The notes under the pieces were generated by a model that did no database searches, had not been told where the DNA came from, and worked only from the letters and a program-made list of their open reading frames with translations. Positions 1 through 8,166 of a stretch of 64,000 nucleotides of DNA are shown piece by piece. This DNA comes from Inhella gelatinilytica. Lineage in GTDB: Bacteria > Pseudomonadota > Gammaproteobacteria > Burkholderiales > Burkholderiaceae_C. Numbering within the stretch: the first letter of the stretch is position 1; the number at the start of each line of letters is the position of its first letter. The stretch covers positions 34,959 through 98,958 of the forward strand of contig NZ_JAEDAL010000010.1 in NCBI RefSeq assembly GCF_016093295.1, in the 5' to 3' direction. Both the position numbers and the translations under genes were made by a program.

Positions 1-425
1 GAGTACATGCGCTGGCTGCTCACACCTTGAACCAGCGCCCGCTGGGCCACCTCGCGCTGGATGGCCACAGCGGCGATGGCGATGGCGCCTCCTGTGCCGA
101 TGGCGCCGAGCACCAAGGTCGGCAAAGACGGCCACAGCAGCGGCGCCGCGCTCCCGATCAGGGACAGCACAGCCGCCATCCAGGTGGGCTTCCACAAGCC
201 GTAGCGGTCGGCCCAGGCGCCGGCCGCCGCGCCCAATAGCGCAGGCGCCAGCGCCACCAGCGCCAGCAAGACCCCGACCATCACCTCGCCTTGGCCCTGG
301 GCCAAAAGCCACAGCGTGGTGGTGACGCGCGTGGTGGCCATACAGGCATGCACCGCAATGAGGGCCGCCATCAAGCGCCAAAACGGCGCACTCGAAACCG
401 AAGCCGAAACCGCTGGTGCGCTCAA
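1..425 (-). CDS. MFS transporter, N-terminal part (runs off the left edge)
   Basis: An open reading frame on the minus strand begins at about 425 and continues without a stop to the window edge, giving about 141 residues. The translation has successive hydrophobic helices joined by the short basic/acidic loop GAWADRYGLWKP, the loop 2-3 signature of Major Facilitator Superfamily permeases, so an inner-membrane secondary transporter is likely. The probable start is the TTG at 425, whose bases overlap the rmuC stop codon (TTGA), which suggests translational coupling; an in-frame ATG lies 18 codons further in. The substrate cannot be told from this fragment. The remaining helices lie outside the window. 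Confidence 0.75.
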   Translation of the reverse strand, partial: MSAPAVSASVSSAPFWRLMAALIAVHACMATTRVTTTLWLLAQGQGEVMVGVLLALVALAPALLGAAAGAWADRYGLWKPTWMAAVLSLIGSAAPLLWPSLPTLVLGAIGTGGAIAIAAVAIQREVAQRALVQGVSSQRMY

Positions 426-1813
426 ATCGCGTCGTCCCCGTCATCCAGGGCCGGCAGCGGCAAGAGCTTCTGGCTTTCACTGTCCGGCAGCGCCTCCACC
501 CCTTTGAGCTGGCGTGTCATGGCCCGGGTGCGCACCTCGGCCGCATCAATGGTGTTGCTGGCCTCTTGCAGCTTTTTCTTGGTCTTGGCCAGCACGTCCC
601 CAAACTTACCAAACTCGGTTTTGACCGCACCCAGGACGCTCCACACCTCGGCACTGCGCTTTTCCAGCGCCAGGGTGCGAAAGCCCATTTGCAAGCTGCC
701 CAGGGTGGCCAGCAAGGTGGTCGGGCCCGTGAGCATCACCTTGTGCTCGCGCTGCAGCGCCTCAAAGAGCCCCGGGCGGCGCAGGCACTCGGCATACAGC
801 CCTTCGGTGGGCAAGAAGAGCAGCGCAAAGTCGGTGGTGTGCGGCGGGGCCAAGTACTTGTCGGCGATAGTCTTGGCCTCCAGACGCAGGCGCGTCTCCA
901 GGGCTTTGCCGGCCGCCTCCGCTGCCGGTGCGTCGGCCCGTTCTTGGGCATCGAGCAACCGTTCATAGTCTTCGCGCGGGAACTTGGCGTCGATGGGCAA
1001 CCACAAGGGCCCCTCAATCCCCTGCCCGGGCAGACGGATCGCAAACTCCACGCGCTCGTTCGAGCCCGGCACCGTAGCCACGTTTTGGTCGTATTGCTCC
1101 AGCGTGAAGACTTGCTCCAGCAGGCCGGCCAACTGCACCTCGCCAAATACACCGCGGGTCTTGACCCCACTGAGCACCCGGGAGAGCGAACCCACGTCCC
1201 GCGCGAGGTTTTGCATGTCCCCCAGCCCTCGGTGCACCTGCTCCAGGCGCTCAGCCACCTGCTTGAAGCTTTCGCCCAAACGCTGCTCCAGCGTGGCGTG
1301 GAGCTTTTCGTCGACCGTTTGGCGCATTTGCTCCAGCTTGGCCGCGTTGTCCTGCTGGATGCCGGTGAGGCGCTGCTCCACGGCGTGGCGCAGTTCCGCC
1401 ATGCGCTGCTCATTGGCTTGGATCAAAGCTTGCAACTGCTCGCGCAGCTGGGTGCTGCTGCGGGCCAGCGCCGCGTCCAACGCCTCGCGCGCGGCCGTTT
1501 GGCCCTGGGTCAAGGCCTGTTGCAGGCCCGCCAGCTGCACGCGAAAGGAGTCAATCTGCTCGTTCTGAGTGCGCCAGGCCTCACCCGACTGAGCGCCAAG
1601 CGCGGTCTGGAACTGGGTCAACTGACCCAACAACTCTTGCCGAGCGGCCTGGCCGCTGCGCTGCACTTCGTCGCGCAGGTTGCGATCACTCAGTTGCAGC
1701 GCCTGCTGCAAGGGCTGAAGGTCTGGGGCCGGCACGGGGCGGCGCAGCAGCATCAACACCAGCACCGCGTTGAGCAGCGCCAGGCCAAGAATCACAAGTT
1801 CAAGCCAAGGCAT
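422..1813 (-). CDS. rmuC: DNA recombination protein RmuC
   Basis: The 463-residue product starts with one membrane-spanning segment (residues about 4-22). A long Gln/Glu/Arg-rich coiled coil to about residue 200 follows, and then the conserved RmuC core containing RLPGQ, LPIDAKFPREDYERLL and GPTTLLATLGSL. In Escherichia coli RmuC limits recombination between short inverted repeats; the core is related to nuclease folds. I chose the ATG at 1813 because GGGGAG lies 10 bases upstream and the protein then begins directly with the anchor. The ATG at 1822 is only one base from that ribosome site. The stop overlaps the start of the downstream MFS gene. Length agrees with the family. Confidence 0.92.
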   Translation of the reverse strand: MPWLELVILGLALLNAVLVLMLLRRPVPAPDLQPLQQALQLSDRNLRDEVQRSGQAARQELLGQLTQFQTALGAQSGEAWRTQNEQIDSFRVQLAGLQQALTQGQTAAREALDAALARSSTQLREQLQALIQANEQRMAELRHAVEQRLTGIQQDNAAKLEQMRQTVDEKLHATLEQRLGESFKQVAERLEQVHRGLGDMQNLARDVGSLSRVLSGVKTRGVFGEVQLAGLLEQVFTLEQYDQNVATVPGSNERVEFAIRLPGQGIEGPLWLPIDAKFPREDYERLLDAQERADAPAAEAAGKALETRLRLEAKTIADKYLAPPHTTDFALLFLPTEGLYAECLRRPGLFEALQREHKVMLTGPTTLLATLGSLQMGFRTLALEKRSAEVWSVLGAVKTEFGKFGDVLAKTKKKLQEASNTIDAAEVRTRAMTRQLKGVEALPDSESQKLLPLPALDDGDDAI

Positions 1814-1839
1814 GCGGGGCATTCTCCCCGTCTTGCGAT

Positions 1840-1877
1840 GCCGCAGCCCCCTGCAGGGAAACTCGGGGGGCTGCGGC
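1840..1877. repeat. 12-bp intergenic inverted repeat
   Basis: GCCGCAGCCCCC at 1840-1851 is the exact reverse complement of 1866-1877, with a 14-base loop. It lies between the divergent rmuC and the secreted-protein gene. There is no T-run, so it is not an obvious terminator. It may be a dispersed palindromic unit or a structured leader. Confidence 0.5.
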
Positions 1878-1932
1878 GTCAACCCAACGGCGCGCTGCCG
1901 CGTCTTCACTCCTTTCCACCTTGTATCTGCCC

Positions 1933-2670
1933 ATGCGCTTTCTGCCCTTTGCCCTTCTCCTCTTGGGCGTGACCCAAGCCCACGCCAACCCGGTAAACGA
2001 GCTCAAGACGACCTTGCAGCGCCTGCAGGGTGACGCCCCGTTGAAGGGGCAGATCAGTTTGCGCAGCGAGAACCGAACCAACGAAGGCAAAGAGGACGCC
2101 GAAGTTCAACCGGGAGCGGCCCAACTGATGTTCGAGGATGGCCCCCAAGGGCTACGGCTGCAGTACCCCCAGGCCTTGCTGAACAGGGCCCAAGCCGAAG
2201 ACCAAGCCAAAGACCAGGACAACAAAAGCAGCACGCCCACGGTCACCGGCCTGCGGGAGCTGGGCTACAAAGAAGTGCGCGAGCTGGTGCGCCCGGCCGA
2301 GGTCTTGCTCCGTCACTTGAATCGGGCGCAGTTCAAGGGGGAGAAACCGGACAGCTGGCAGGGCAAGCCCGCCAAGTTGCTCAGTTTTGAACTCGAGCAG
2401 AAGCGCCCGGACAAGTACATCAAAGCCTACGAGGGTCAGTTGGACATCTGGGTCGCAGCCGACGGCACGCCGCTTGCGGCGCGCAGCCGCCAAAAGGTCA
2501 GCGGGCGCGCCTACGTGGTCATCAGTTTTGAGATGAACGCGCAGGACGAGTGGCACTTCGCCGTCCAGGGCGAACGCTTGGTCACCACCCGCAAGACGTC
2601 CACCAACGGCGGCAGCGGCGCGGGTGAAAAAGGTGTGACCAAACGCGACTTCACGCTGCAACTGAGCTGA
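1933..2670 (+). CDS. Secreted protein of unknown function
   Basis: The 245-residue product starts at the ATG at 1933; a TTG 12 bases upstream would only lengthen the signal peptide. Residues 1-18 form a classic Sec signal peptide (basic start, LPFALLLLGVT core) with a cleavage site after AHA. The mature part is hydrophilic and rich in Lys, Glu and Gln. It has a repeated pattern of beta-strand-like stretches (LDIWVAADGTPLAARSR, YVVISFEM) like small periplasmic or outer-membrane lipid-carrier-type proteins, but I cannot assign a family. It ends 23 bases before the convergent dehydrogenase. The function is unknown. Confidence 0.75.
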   Translation: MRFLPFALLLLGVTQAHANPVNELKTTLQRLQGDAPLKGQISLRSENRTNEGKEDAEVQPGAAQLMFEDGPQGLRLQYPQALLNRAQAEDQAKDQDNKSSTPTVTGLRELGYKEVRELVRPAEVLLRHLNRAQFKGEKPDSWQGKPAKLLSFELEQKRPDKYIKAYEGQLDIWVAADGTPLAARSRQKVSGRAYVVISFEMNAQDEWHFAVQGERLVTTRKTSTNGGSGAGEKGVTKRDFTLQLS

Positions 2671-2693
2671 ACCCGACCCGGGTTCGAGCCGGT

Positions 2694-3644
2694 TCACTGA
2701 GGAATCGGCGTCGGCCCCGGCTCGCCACGCGCCCACGCGAGCAGGTTGTCCACCGCGCACTGCACCATCGCCCGCCGGGTCGGCAAGGTGGAGCTGGCAA
2801 TGTGCGGGGTGAGCACGGCGTTGTCGCAGGCCAATAAGTCGGTGCACACCGTGGGCTCACCCTCGAATACATCCAAACCGGCGGCGGCGATCTGGCCGCG
2901 GATCAAAGCCTGGGCCAAGGCGCGATCGTCCACCACCCCACCGCGCGCCAGGTTGATGAGAGTGGCGCTGGGCTTCATCTGGGCCAGTTGCGCCGCCCCG
3001 ATCAAGTGATGGGTGTCGGGGGAGTAGGGCACACACAGCATCACATGGTCGCTTTGGGCAAGCAAATCGGGTAGTGAGCGCCAGCCAGATTCCCACCCCG
3101 CCACCGGGCGGCGGCTGTGGTGCAACACCTGCATGCGCAAACCCTGCTGGGCCGTCCGCGCCACTTCTTGTCCGATGCGGCCCAGGCCAACGATGCCCAG
3201 CGTGCGTCCCATGACAGGCAGACCAGCAAACTGATCGATGCCCCACCCCCGCCACTGCCCCGCGCGCAGGAAGCGCTCACTCTCGCCCACCCGGCGGGCC
3301 GTCGCCAGCAACAGCGTCAGGCCAAATTCGGCCGTAGCCTCGGTCAGCACCCCGGGCGCGTGACTGAGCAACAGGCCGTGCTGCCGGCAGGCGGCCACAT
3401 CCAGGTTGTTGTAACCCACCGTAATCAGCGCAATGGCGCGCAGGTCTGGGCACGCCGCCAGCAGCGCGGCGTCCACCCGTTCCGAACCCGAGCCGAGCAA
3501 GCCCCAGCACCCCTGCATTTGCGCCTGCAAGGCCGCCGGGCTCAGGGCCTCGTCGTGATCGTGGAGACGCAAGGCGTAATGCGCGACAAGCGGCTCCAGC
3601 AGGTCGGGAAACAAGCGGCGCGCCACCAACAGGTGCGGCTTCAT
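2694..3644 (-). CDS. D-isomer specific 2-hydroxyacid dehydrogenase (glyoxylate/hydroxypyruvate reductase type)
   Basis: The 316-residue cytoplasmic enzyme has the NAD(P)-binding glycine motif GIVGLGRIGQEV in the middle. The three catalytic residues of the family follow: Arg in NLARGGVVDD, Glu in DVFEGEP and His in TPHIAS. Such enzymes reduce 2-keto acids such as glyoxylate, hydroxypyruvate or 2-ketogluconate with NAD(P)H; the exact substrate is not readable. The start at 3644 forms an ATGA overlap with the stop of the upstream antiporter gene, so the two are probably translated together. The longer upstream reading adds only residues that overlap nhaD. Confidence 0.9.
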   Translation of the reverse strand: MKPHLLVARRLFPDLLEPLVAHYALRLHDHDEALSPAALQAQMQGCWGLLGSGSERVDAALLAACPDLRAIALITVGYNNLDVAACRQHGLLLSHAPGVLTEATAEFGLTLLLATARRVGESERFLRAGQWRGWGIDQFAGLPVMGRTLGIVGLGRIGQEVARTAQQGLRMQVLHHSRRPVAGWESGWRSLPDLLAQSDHVMLCVPYSPDTHHLIGAAQLAQMKPSATLINLARGGVVDDRALAQALIRGQIAAAGLDVFEGEPTVCTDLLACDNAVLTPHIASSTLPTRRAMVQCAVDNLLAWARGEPGPTPIPQ

Positions 3645-5038
3645 GCGAAGAACACCCAACTCATCAGCGCCAACACCGGCAGCAGCAGCCCAAAACTCCA
3701 GCCCATGTAGCCAAAGAAGCTGGGCATGCGCAGCCCCCGGTCTTCGGCAATGGCCTTGACCATGAAGTTCGGGGCGTTGCCGATGTAGCTCATTGCACCC
3801 ATGAACACCGAGCCGGCGGAAATGGCGGCCAAGGTCTGCGCCCCCTGGGTCATCAAGGTCGACGCCTCCCCCCCCGCCAAATTAAAGAACACCAGGTACG
3901 TGGGGGCGTTGTCCAAGAACGCTGACAACCACCCGGAAAGCCAAAAGTAGGCCAGCGGAATCGCCTGGCCCTCGGGCGTCGACACCCAACGCACCAGGTC
4001 CGCAAAGGGCCCATTCACCCCCGCCTGCAGCATCACCAATACCGGCGCCATGGTGATGAAAATCCCCACGAACAGCTTGGCCACCTCCGCCATCGGCCCC
4101 CAACTGAACTGGTTGGCTTCGCGGACAGCCCTGGGCGTGAGCTGGAGGGACAGTGCCGTCACCCCGAGCAAACCGGCATCCCGCACGAGCGACTGCAAAG
4201 CCACTTGCTGGCCCAAAACCGAGACGTTCACCCCGGGCTTCCAGACGCCGCTGAGCAGCACTAGCCCCACGATCAGGGCGAGCGGCAACAAGTTCACCAT
4301 CCCATCCAAGCCCACGCGTGGGGTGTCTGGCGTCGGGTCCAGCGGCACCACGCCTTCTTTGCGATACCAGTAGCTGTCGAGCCCATAAAACATCGCCAAG
4401 AGCACGCCGCACACGAAGACCATTTCCGGCCCAACGTGCCGAACCGTCCAGAAAAAGCTCACGCCCTGCAAGAACCCGAGGAAAAGCGGCGGATCGCCCA
4501 GCGGTGTCAGGGAACCGCCCGCGTTGGAGACGATGAAGATGAAAAACACGATCACGTGAACCGCATGCCGGCGGTTGTCGTTGGCCCGGATGAGCGGCCG
4601 GATGAGCAGCATCGACGCGCCCGTGGTGCCCATGAAGGACGCCAGCACCGCCCCCAGCGCCATGAGCCCCGTGTTCAGCCCCGGCGACCCGTGTAGGTTG
4701 CCCCGCACATAGATGCCCCCGGACACCGTGAACAGGGCCACCAACAAGATCGTGAAGGGCAAATATTCCGCCACCAAGGTGTGCGTCACCACCCCCGCCG
4801 CAAGGGCCGGCCCCTGGGAGAGCGCCAAGGGCAGCAGAAACATCAAGGCCCAGCCCAGCGCCACTTTGCCGAAATGCCGATGCCAAAAGTGCGGCGCCCA
4901 CAGCGGGCACAGCGCGATGGACAGCAGGATGCCCACAAAAGGCAAGGCCCACAGTGGGCCCAGCTGGCTGACCTCCAGCGTGGCCGCCTGCCCCAGGGCG
5001 GGCCACAGCGCCGCCAAGCTCACCGTCCATCGCTTCAT
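3641..5038 (-). CDS. nhaD: NhaD-type sodium/proton antiporter
   Basis: The 465-residue polytopic membrane protein has a cleavable-looking N-terminus ending GQAA and about twelve hydrophobic helices. It carries the motifs GTTGASMLLIRPLIRAN and FIFIVSNAGGSLTPLGDPP, which are typical of NhaD antiporters of the ion transporter superfamily. It should exchange Na+ (or Li+) for H+ across the inner membrane. The ATG at 5038 follows GAGGAG at a workable distance; a GTG two codons upstream is also in frame. It lies 6 bases after the nitroreductase stop and overlaps the next gene by ATGA, so these three minus-strand genes form a likely operon. Confidence 0.88.
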   Translation of the reverse strand: MKRWTVSLAALWPALGQAATLEVSQLGPLWALPFVGILLSIALCPLWAPHFWHRHFGKVALGWALMFLLPLALSQGPALAAGVVTHTLVAEYLPFTILLVALFTVSGGIYVRGNLHGSPGLNTGLMALGAVLASFMGTTGASMLLIRPLIRANDNRRHAVHVIVFFIFIVSNAGGSLTPLGDPPLFLGFLQGVSFFWTVRHVGPEMVFVCGVLLAMFYGLDSYWYRKEGVVPLDPTPDTPRVGLDGMVNLLPLALIVGLVLLSGVWKPGVNVSVLGQQVALQSLVRDAGLLGVTALSLQLTPRAVREANQFSWGPMAEVAKLFVGIFITMAPVLVMLQAGVNGPFADLVRWVSTPEGQAIPLAYFWLSGWLSAFLDNAPTYLVFFNLAGGEASTLMTQGAQTLAAISAGSVFMGAMSYIGNAPNFMVKAIAEDRGLRMPSFFGYMGWSFGLLLPVLALMSWVFFA

Positions 5039-5044
5039 CCGCAC

Positions 5045-5764
5045 TCACTCCTCGTGAAAGGTGCTGAACTCTGACACCGGTACCCGCGACGTGACCAGGG
5101 TGTTTTCGATGGCCTCAGGGTCTGCATGACCCAGCGCCATGCCACAGACCAACACCTCATCCGGTCCAAACGACAGCCATTGCGCCATCGGCTCGTGGAA
5201 GTGGCACCAAGCGGCCTGCGCGCAGGTGTGCAGCCCTTCGGCCGTGGCGGCCAGCATCAGGGTCTGCAAAAACATGCCCAGGTCCAACCACGAGCCTTGG
5301 GTGAGGCTTTGATCCACGGTAAACAGCAGACCCACGGGCGCCCCGAAAAACTCGAAGTTGCGCAAATGCTGCGCCTGCATGCCCGCTTCGTCGCCCTTTT
5401 TTAGTCCCAGCGCGTCGTACAGCGCCAAGCCCACCTCGCGTCGGCGCGCTTTGAAAACGGCCTTCCAAGTGCCCGGGTAGTACTGATAGCGCCCCTTGAG
5501 CGATGACAAACGCTCCCGGTCGACAGCGACCGCACGCGCTTGTTCGGTAACACGCCTGAGGGCCGATCCTGTCAGCACATGGACGCGCCAAGGTTGCATA
5601 TTGGCCCCAGACGGCGCCCGCGCGGCCTGAGCCAACAGTTGCTCCACCCAGGCTCGGGGGATGGGCGTGGGACGAAACGCCCGGACCGACCGGCGGGCCC
5701 AGAGCACTTCATTGAACACCGTCGCCGCTTCGGGCGACAAATCAGGGAGGTCAGCAAGCTTCAC
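5045..5764 (-). CDS. Nitroreductase family protein
   Basis: A 239-residue FMN-dependent oxidoreductase. It contains the family start region WARRSVRAFRPTPIP with the FMN-contacting RRS, the segment APSGANMQPWRVHVLTG, and a C-terminal CGMALGHADPEA stretch. Members reduce nitroaromatics, quinones or enones with NAD(P)H. The open frame extends far upstream, but that part is antisense to the phasin gene. The best start is the GTG at 5764, because the family fold begins there and no in-frame ATG is available; the ribosome site is weak. It is divergent from the phasin gene and is first in an operon with nhaD and the hydroxyacid dehydrogenase. Confidence 0.85.
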   Translation of the reverse strand: MKLADLPDLSPEAATVFNEVLWARRSVRAFRPTPIPRAWVEQLLAQAARAPSGANMQPWRVHVLTGSALRRVTEQARAVAVDRERLSSLKGRYQYYPGTWKAVFKARRREVGLALYDALGLKKGDEAGMQAQHLRNFEFFGAPVGLLFTVDQSLTQGSWLDLGMFLQTLMLAATAEGLHTCAQAAWCHFHEPMAQWLSFGPDEVLVCGMALGHADPEAIENTLVTSRVPVSEFSTFHEE

Positions 5765-5809
5765 CCGCGCATTGTCAGAGCCCCCCGTTCCCCTGGCGCG
5801 AAGACAAAA

Positions 5810-5887
5810 TTGCTGCACCGCAAAAATTTCTTGCAATCGCTCCGGTTTTCCTGAATACTGACGACATTGCTGCACTGCACAATTTTT
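5810..5887 (+). promoter_or_regulatory. Phasin promoter with two PhaR-like operator repeats
   Basis: Two near-identical direct copies, TTGCTGCACCGCAAAAATTT at 5810 and TTGCTGCACTGCACAATTTT at 5867, are 57 bases apart. Each holds a TGC-N-GCA core. Between them lie a possible -35 TTGCAA (5831-5836) and -10 AATACT (5854-5859) with a 17-base spacer. PhaR repressors of PHA-accumulating betaproteobacteria bind such repeats around phasin promoters. The assignment to PhaR is inferred from the position before a phasin gene. Confidence 0.55.
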
Positions 5888-5909
5888 GTCATCACACCAG
5901 GAGACGACC

Positions 5910-6452
5910 ATGCTGCTGACCCCGGAACAACTGTTTGCCCAACAAAAAGCCGCCACCGCCGCCGTGTTCGGCTTCCAAGCCAAGGCCTTCGAAGGCGCCG
6001 AGAAACTGGCCGAATTGCACCTGCAATTGGCCAAGACCGCGCTGACCGAAGCCGCTGAAACCACCAACGCCCTGCTGTCGGTGAAGGATGCCCAAGAGTT
6101 CGTGGCGCTGCAAACCAGCCTGCTGCAACCCAACGGTGAAAAGGCCGCCGCCTACGGCCGCCACGTCGCCGACATTACGTTGACCACCTCGGCCGAACTC
6201 GGCAAGCTGGTTGAGGCCCAGATGGGTGATGCCAAGGCGAAGTTCGACAACTTGGTCGAAAACCTAGCCAAGAACGCCCCGGCGGGCACCGAAAACGTCG
6301 TGGCTCTGGCCAAGTCGGGTCTGGCTGCCGCCAACAACGCCTTCGAGTCGGCCCAAAAGGCAGCCAAGCAAGTGGCAGAAGTGGCGGAATCCAACTTCCA
6401 GACCCTGACCGCCCAGGCCACCAAAGCCCCGCGCGGCAAGAAGAGCGCCTGA
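5910..6452 (+). CDS. phaP: Phasin (PHA granule-associated protein)
   Basis: The 180-residue, Ala/Lys/Glu-rich helical protein has the phasin-family opening TPEQLFAQQKAATAAVFGFQ, amphipathic helices throughout, and an Ala-Lys-rich C-terminal tail ending GKKSA. Phasins coat polyhydroxyalkanoate granules and control their number and size, so the organism probably stores PHA. The ATG at 5910 is preceded by AGGAGA at good spacing. A strong hairpin terminator follows. Regulation by PhaR is suggested by the repeats in front of the gene. No PHA synthase lies in the window. Confidence 0.92.
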   Translation: MLLTPEQLFAQQKAATAAVFGFQAKAFEGAEKLAELHLQLAKTALTEAAETTNALLSVKDAQEFVALQTSLLQPNGEKAAAYGRHVADITLTTSAELGKLVEAQMGDAKAKFDNLVENLAKNAPAGTENVVALAKSGLAAANNAFESAQKAAKQVAEVAESNFQTLTAQATKAPRGKKSA

Positions 6453-6510
6453 TCGCTTAGCGATCCAAGCGGTGCGAGCGGAGCCCTCGGGCTCCGCCTC
6501 CCCCAAGACC

Positions 6511-6550
6511 AACCCCGCCACCCCTTCATGGGAGCGGGGTTTGTTGTTTT
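6511..6550 (+). terminator. Rho-independent terminator of the phasin gene
   Basis: AACCCCGC (6511-6518) pairs with GCGGGGTT (6534-6541) and is followed by TGTTGTTTT. Two smaller palindromes sit just upstream: GATCGC-TTA-GCGATC at 6451-6465, overlapping the stop codon, and GGAGCC/GGCTCC near 6480-6495. Confidence 0.85.
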
Positions 6551-6585
6551 CTAGGGCCCATCAGGCTTTCTAGGGCCCATCAGGC
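6549..6585. repeat. 19-bp tandem duplication
   Basis: TTCTAGGGCCCATCAGGC occurs at 6549-6566 and again at 6568-6585. The second copy contains the stop codon of the minus-strand DUF4188 gene, so the copy nearer the phasin terminator is a duplicate of the gene end. It looks like a slippage product. Confidence 0.85.
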
Positions 6586-7113
6586 CGGGTCTAGCGGCGC
6601 GGCGGCCATCCGCTCGCGAGCCCCCGCCAGCGGCCCCACGGCCGGTCGCAGGGGCGCGATGCAACCCGCGCCGAACGGGGGCATGTTCACGTAGATGGAC
6701 TCCGTGCGACCCGGCTGAATCACATAGGTTTCATGCCAAATGCCCACCGCCCCGTCGCGGCCCACTCGACGATTGAAATCCGCCCACGCGGGTAGGTGGG
6801 CCGCTTGACGGTTCCGCGCATACGCCATCAAGGCGTCCACACTTTTCCAGTACTGCAGCATGAGCGTGGTGCGCCCAAACCACATCTCTCCATGCAGGAA
6901 GCCGTAATCCCGCTGCAGGGCCAGCTCTTTGAGCATGCGTGGCATGGCCGTCGCCACGGGCAGCCATCGATCCACCCGCCAGAGCTGGTTGGCCCGCATA
7001 CCGATCAAAAACACCACAAATTCCCCTTCGGGCTGGGCCGTCAAGCGCCCGAATCGAATGGCCTTGCTGTGGCGATCAGGGGGGGTAGAAATCAGGTCGG
7101 GGGTAGCAGCCAC
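6580..7113 (-). CDS. DUF4188 family protein
   Basis: A product of about 177 residues. It shows the family pattern GEFVVFLIGMRANQLWRVDRWLPV, then MPRMLKELALQRDYGFLHGEMWFGRTTLMLQYWKS and a closing IWHETYVIQPGRTESIYVNMP segment. The fold is probably a dimeric alpha/beta barrel related to heme-binding monooxygenase-like or phenylacetaldoxime dehydratase-like proteins; no activity is established. The start is uncertain. I use the GTG at 7113, since homologous sequence begins just after it and upstream codons run into the divergent promoter. It faces a LysR gene across 99 bases, and that regulator may control it. Confidence 0.75.
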   Translation of the reverse strand: MAATPDLISTPPDRHSKAIRFGRLTAQPEGEFVVFLIGMRANQLWRVDRWLPVATAMPRMLKELALQRDYGFLHGEMWFGRTTLMLQYWKSVDALMAYARNRQAAHLPAWADFNRRVGRDGAVGIWHETYVIQPGRTESIYVNMPPFGAGCIAPLRPAVGPLAGARERMAAAPLDPA

Positions 7114-7212
7114 GATGCGCGCTCGGTCAGGTGATGAACAGGGGCAGCAGTGTGCTGACTGGATCGATATTCCACAATCGACAAAATTTGCCAGCCAGCT
7201 ATACATAATCGA

Positions 7213-8109
7213 ATGGCTCCATTACCCCGTTTTGATTGGTCTCTCATCCCGAGCTTTCTGGCCGTCCTAGAGACCGGAAGCATGATGGGTGCCGCACGCG
7301 CCCTCCAGTGCCCGCAGCCCACGGTGTCACGCCGCATTGGGCAACTGGAGGGACAACTGGGCGTTGCGCTGTTCGAGCGCACGGGCCGCGGGGTCCGTCC
7401 CACGGCGGCGGCGCTGGCCTTGGCAGAGTCCGCGCATCAAATGGCCCTGGGGGCTGATCAGTTGGCACAACTCCTTGCGCGACGAAGCGTCGACACCCGC
7501 GGCACGGTGCGCATCAGCGCCAGCCACGTGGTGGCCAGTGGGTGGCTGCCGAGGGTGCTTTGTGCTTTGCACGAGGCGGAACCGTCCCTCCAGATTGAAT
7601 TGGTGGCGACGAACGAAGTGAGCAACCTGCTGCGCCGAGAAGCGGACATTGCCCTGCGGCTGCTGCGTCCCCAGCAACAAGGCTTGATCGCCAAGAAACT
7701 GGGGGACGTGCGCCTGCTGGCCTGCGCGCACCGCCGCTATCTGGCGCGCACAAGCACTCCACAAGACGCCGCAGACCTGCTGCAGCACAGCTTGGTGGGC
7801 TACGACCAGAACGACGCCATCGTGCGCGGATTTGCCGCGACCGGGCACGCGGTGTCACGCGAGAACTTTGCCTTTCGCACGGATGACCACGTGGCCTATG
7901 CCCAGTTGGTGCGCGCTGGAGTCGGCATCGGGTTTCTGCCAGACTTTTTGATCCGCGATGACCCCGACCTTGTTGCGCTGCTGCCCGAACTGCCCACCCC
8001 TACCCTTCCGCTGTGGCTGGTCGTGCACCGGGAAATTCGCGGCACCCCCGCGGTTAGGCGGGTGTTTGACTTCCTATCCACCCAGTTGTCCTTTGTCACC
8101 CCGCTCTGA
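7213..8109 (+). CDS. LysR family transcriptional regulator
   Basis: The 298-residue regulator has an N-terminal winged helix-turn-helix (FLAVLETGSMMGAARALQ, then QPTVSRRIGQLE, FERTGRG). A periplasmic-binding-protein-like effector domain follows from about residue 90, containing LLRREADIALRLLRP and GVGIGFLPDFL. It is divergent from the DUF4188 gene, the usual arrangement for a LysR regulator and its target. The AT-rich stretch 7160-7212 is the probable operator and promoter region. The effector is unknown. Confidence 0.88.
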   Translation: MAPLPRFDWSLIPSFLAVLETGSMMGAARALQCPQPTVSRRIGQLEGQLGVALFERTGRGVRPTAAALALAESAHQMALGADQLAQLLARRSVDTRGTVRISASHVVASGWLPRVLCALHEAEPSLQIELVATNEVSNLLRREADIALRLLRPQQQGLIAKKLGDVRLLACAHRRYLARTSTPQDAADLLQHSLVGYDQNDAIVRGFAATGHAVSRENFAFRTDDHVAYAQLVRAGVGIGFLPDFLIRDDPDLVALLPELPTPTLPLWLVVHREIRGTPAVRRVFDFLSTQLSFVTPL

Positions 8110-8166
8110 AAGGCTTGATACTGCGCCTGCCGTCGCTTGACGGCTTTTGTGCACGAGGAACGCACC

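Noticed and set aside
416..1972. 518-residue open frame on the plus strand
   Set aside because: It lies fully antisense to rmuC, whose coiled coil and core motifs are clear. High GC opens the opposite frame.
5765..6133. N-terminal extension of the nitroreductase
   Set aside because: It is antisense to the phasin start and promoter and has no family similarity.
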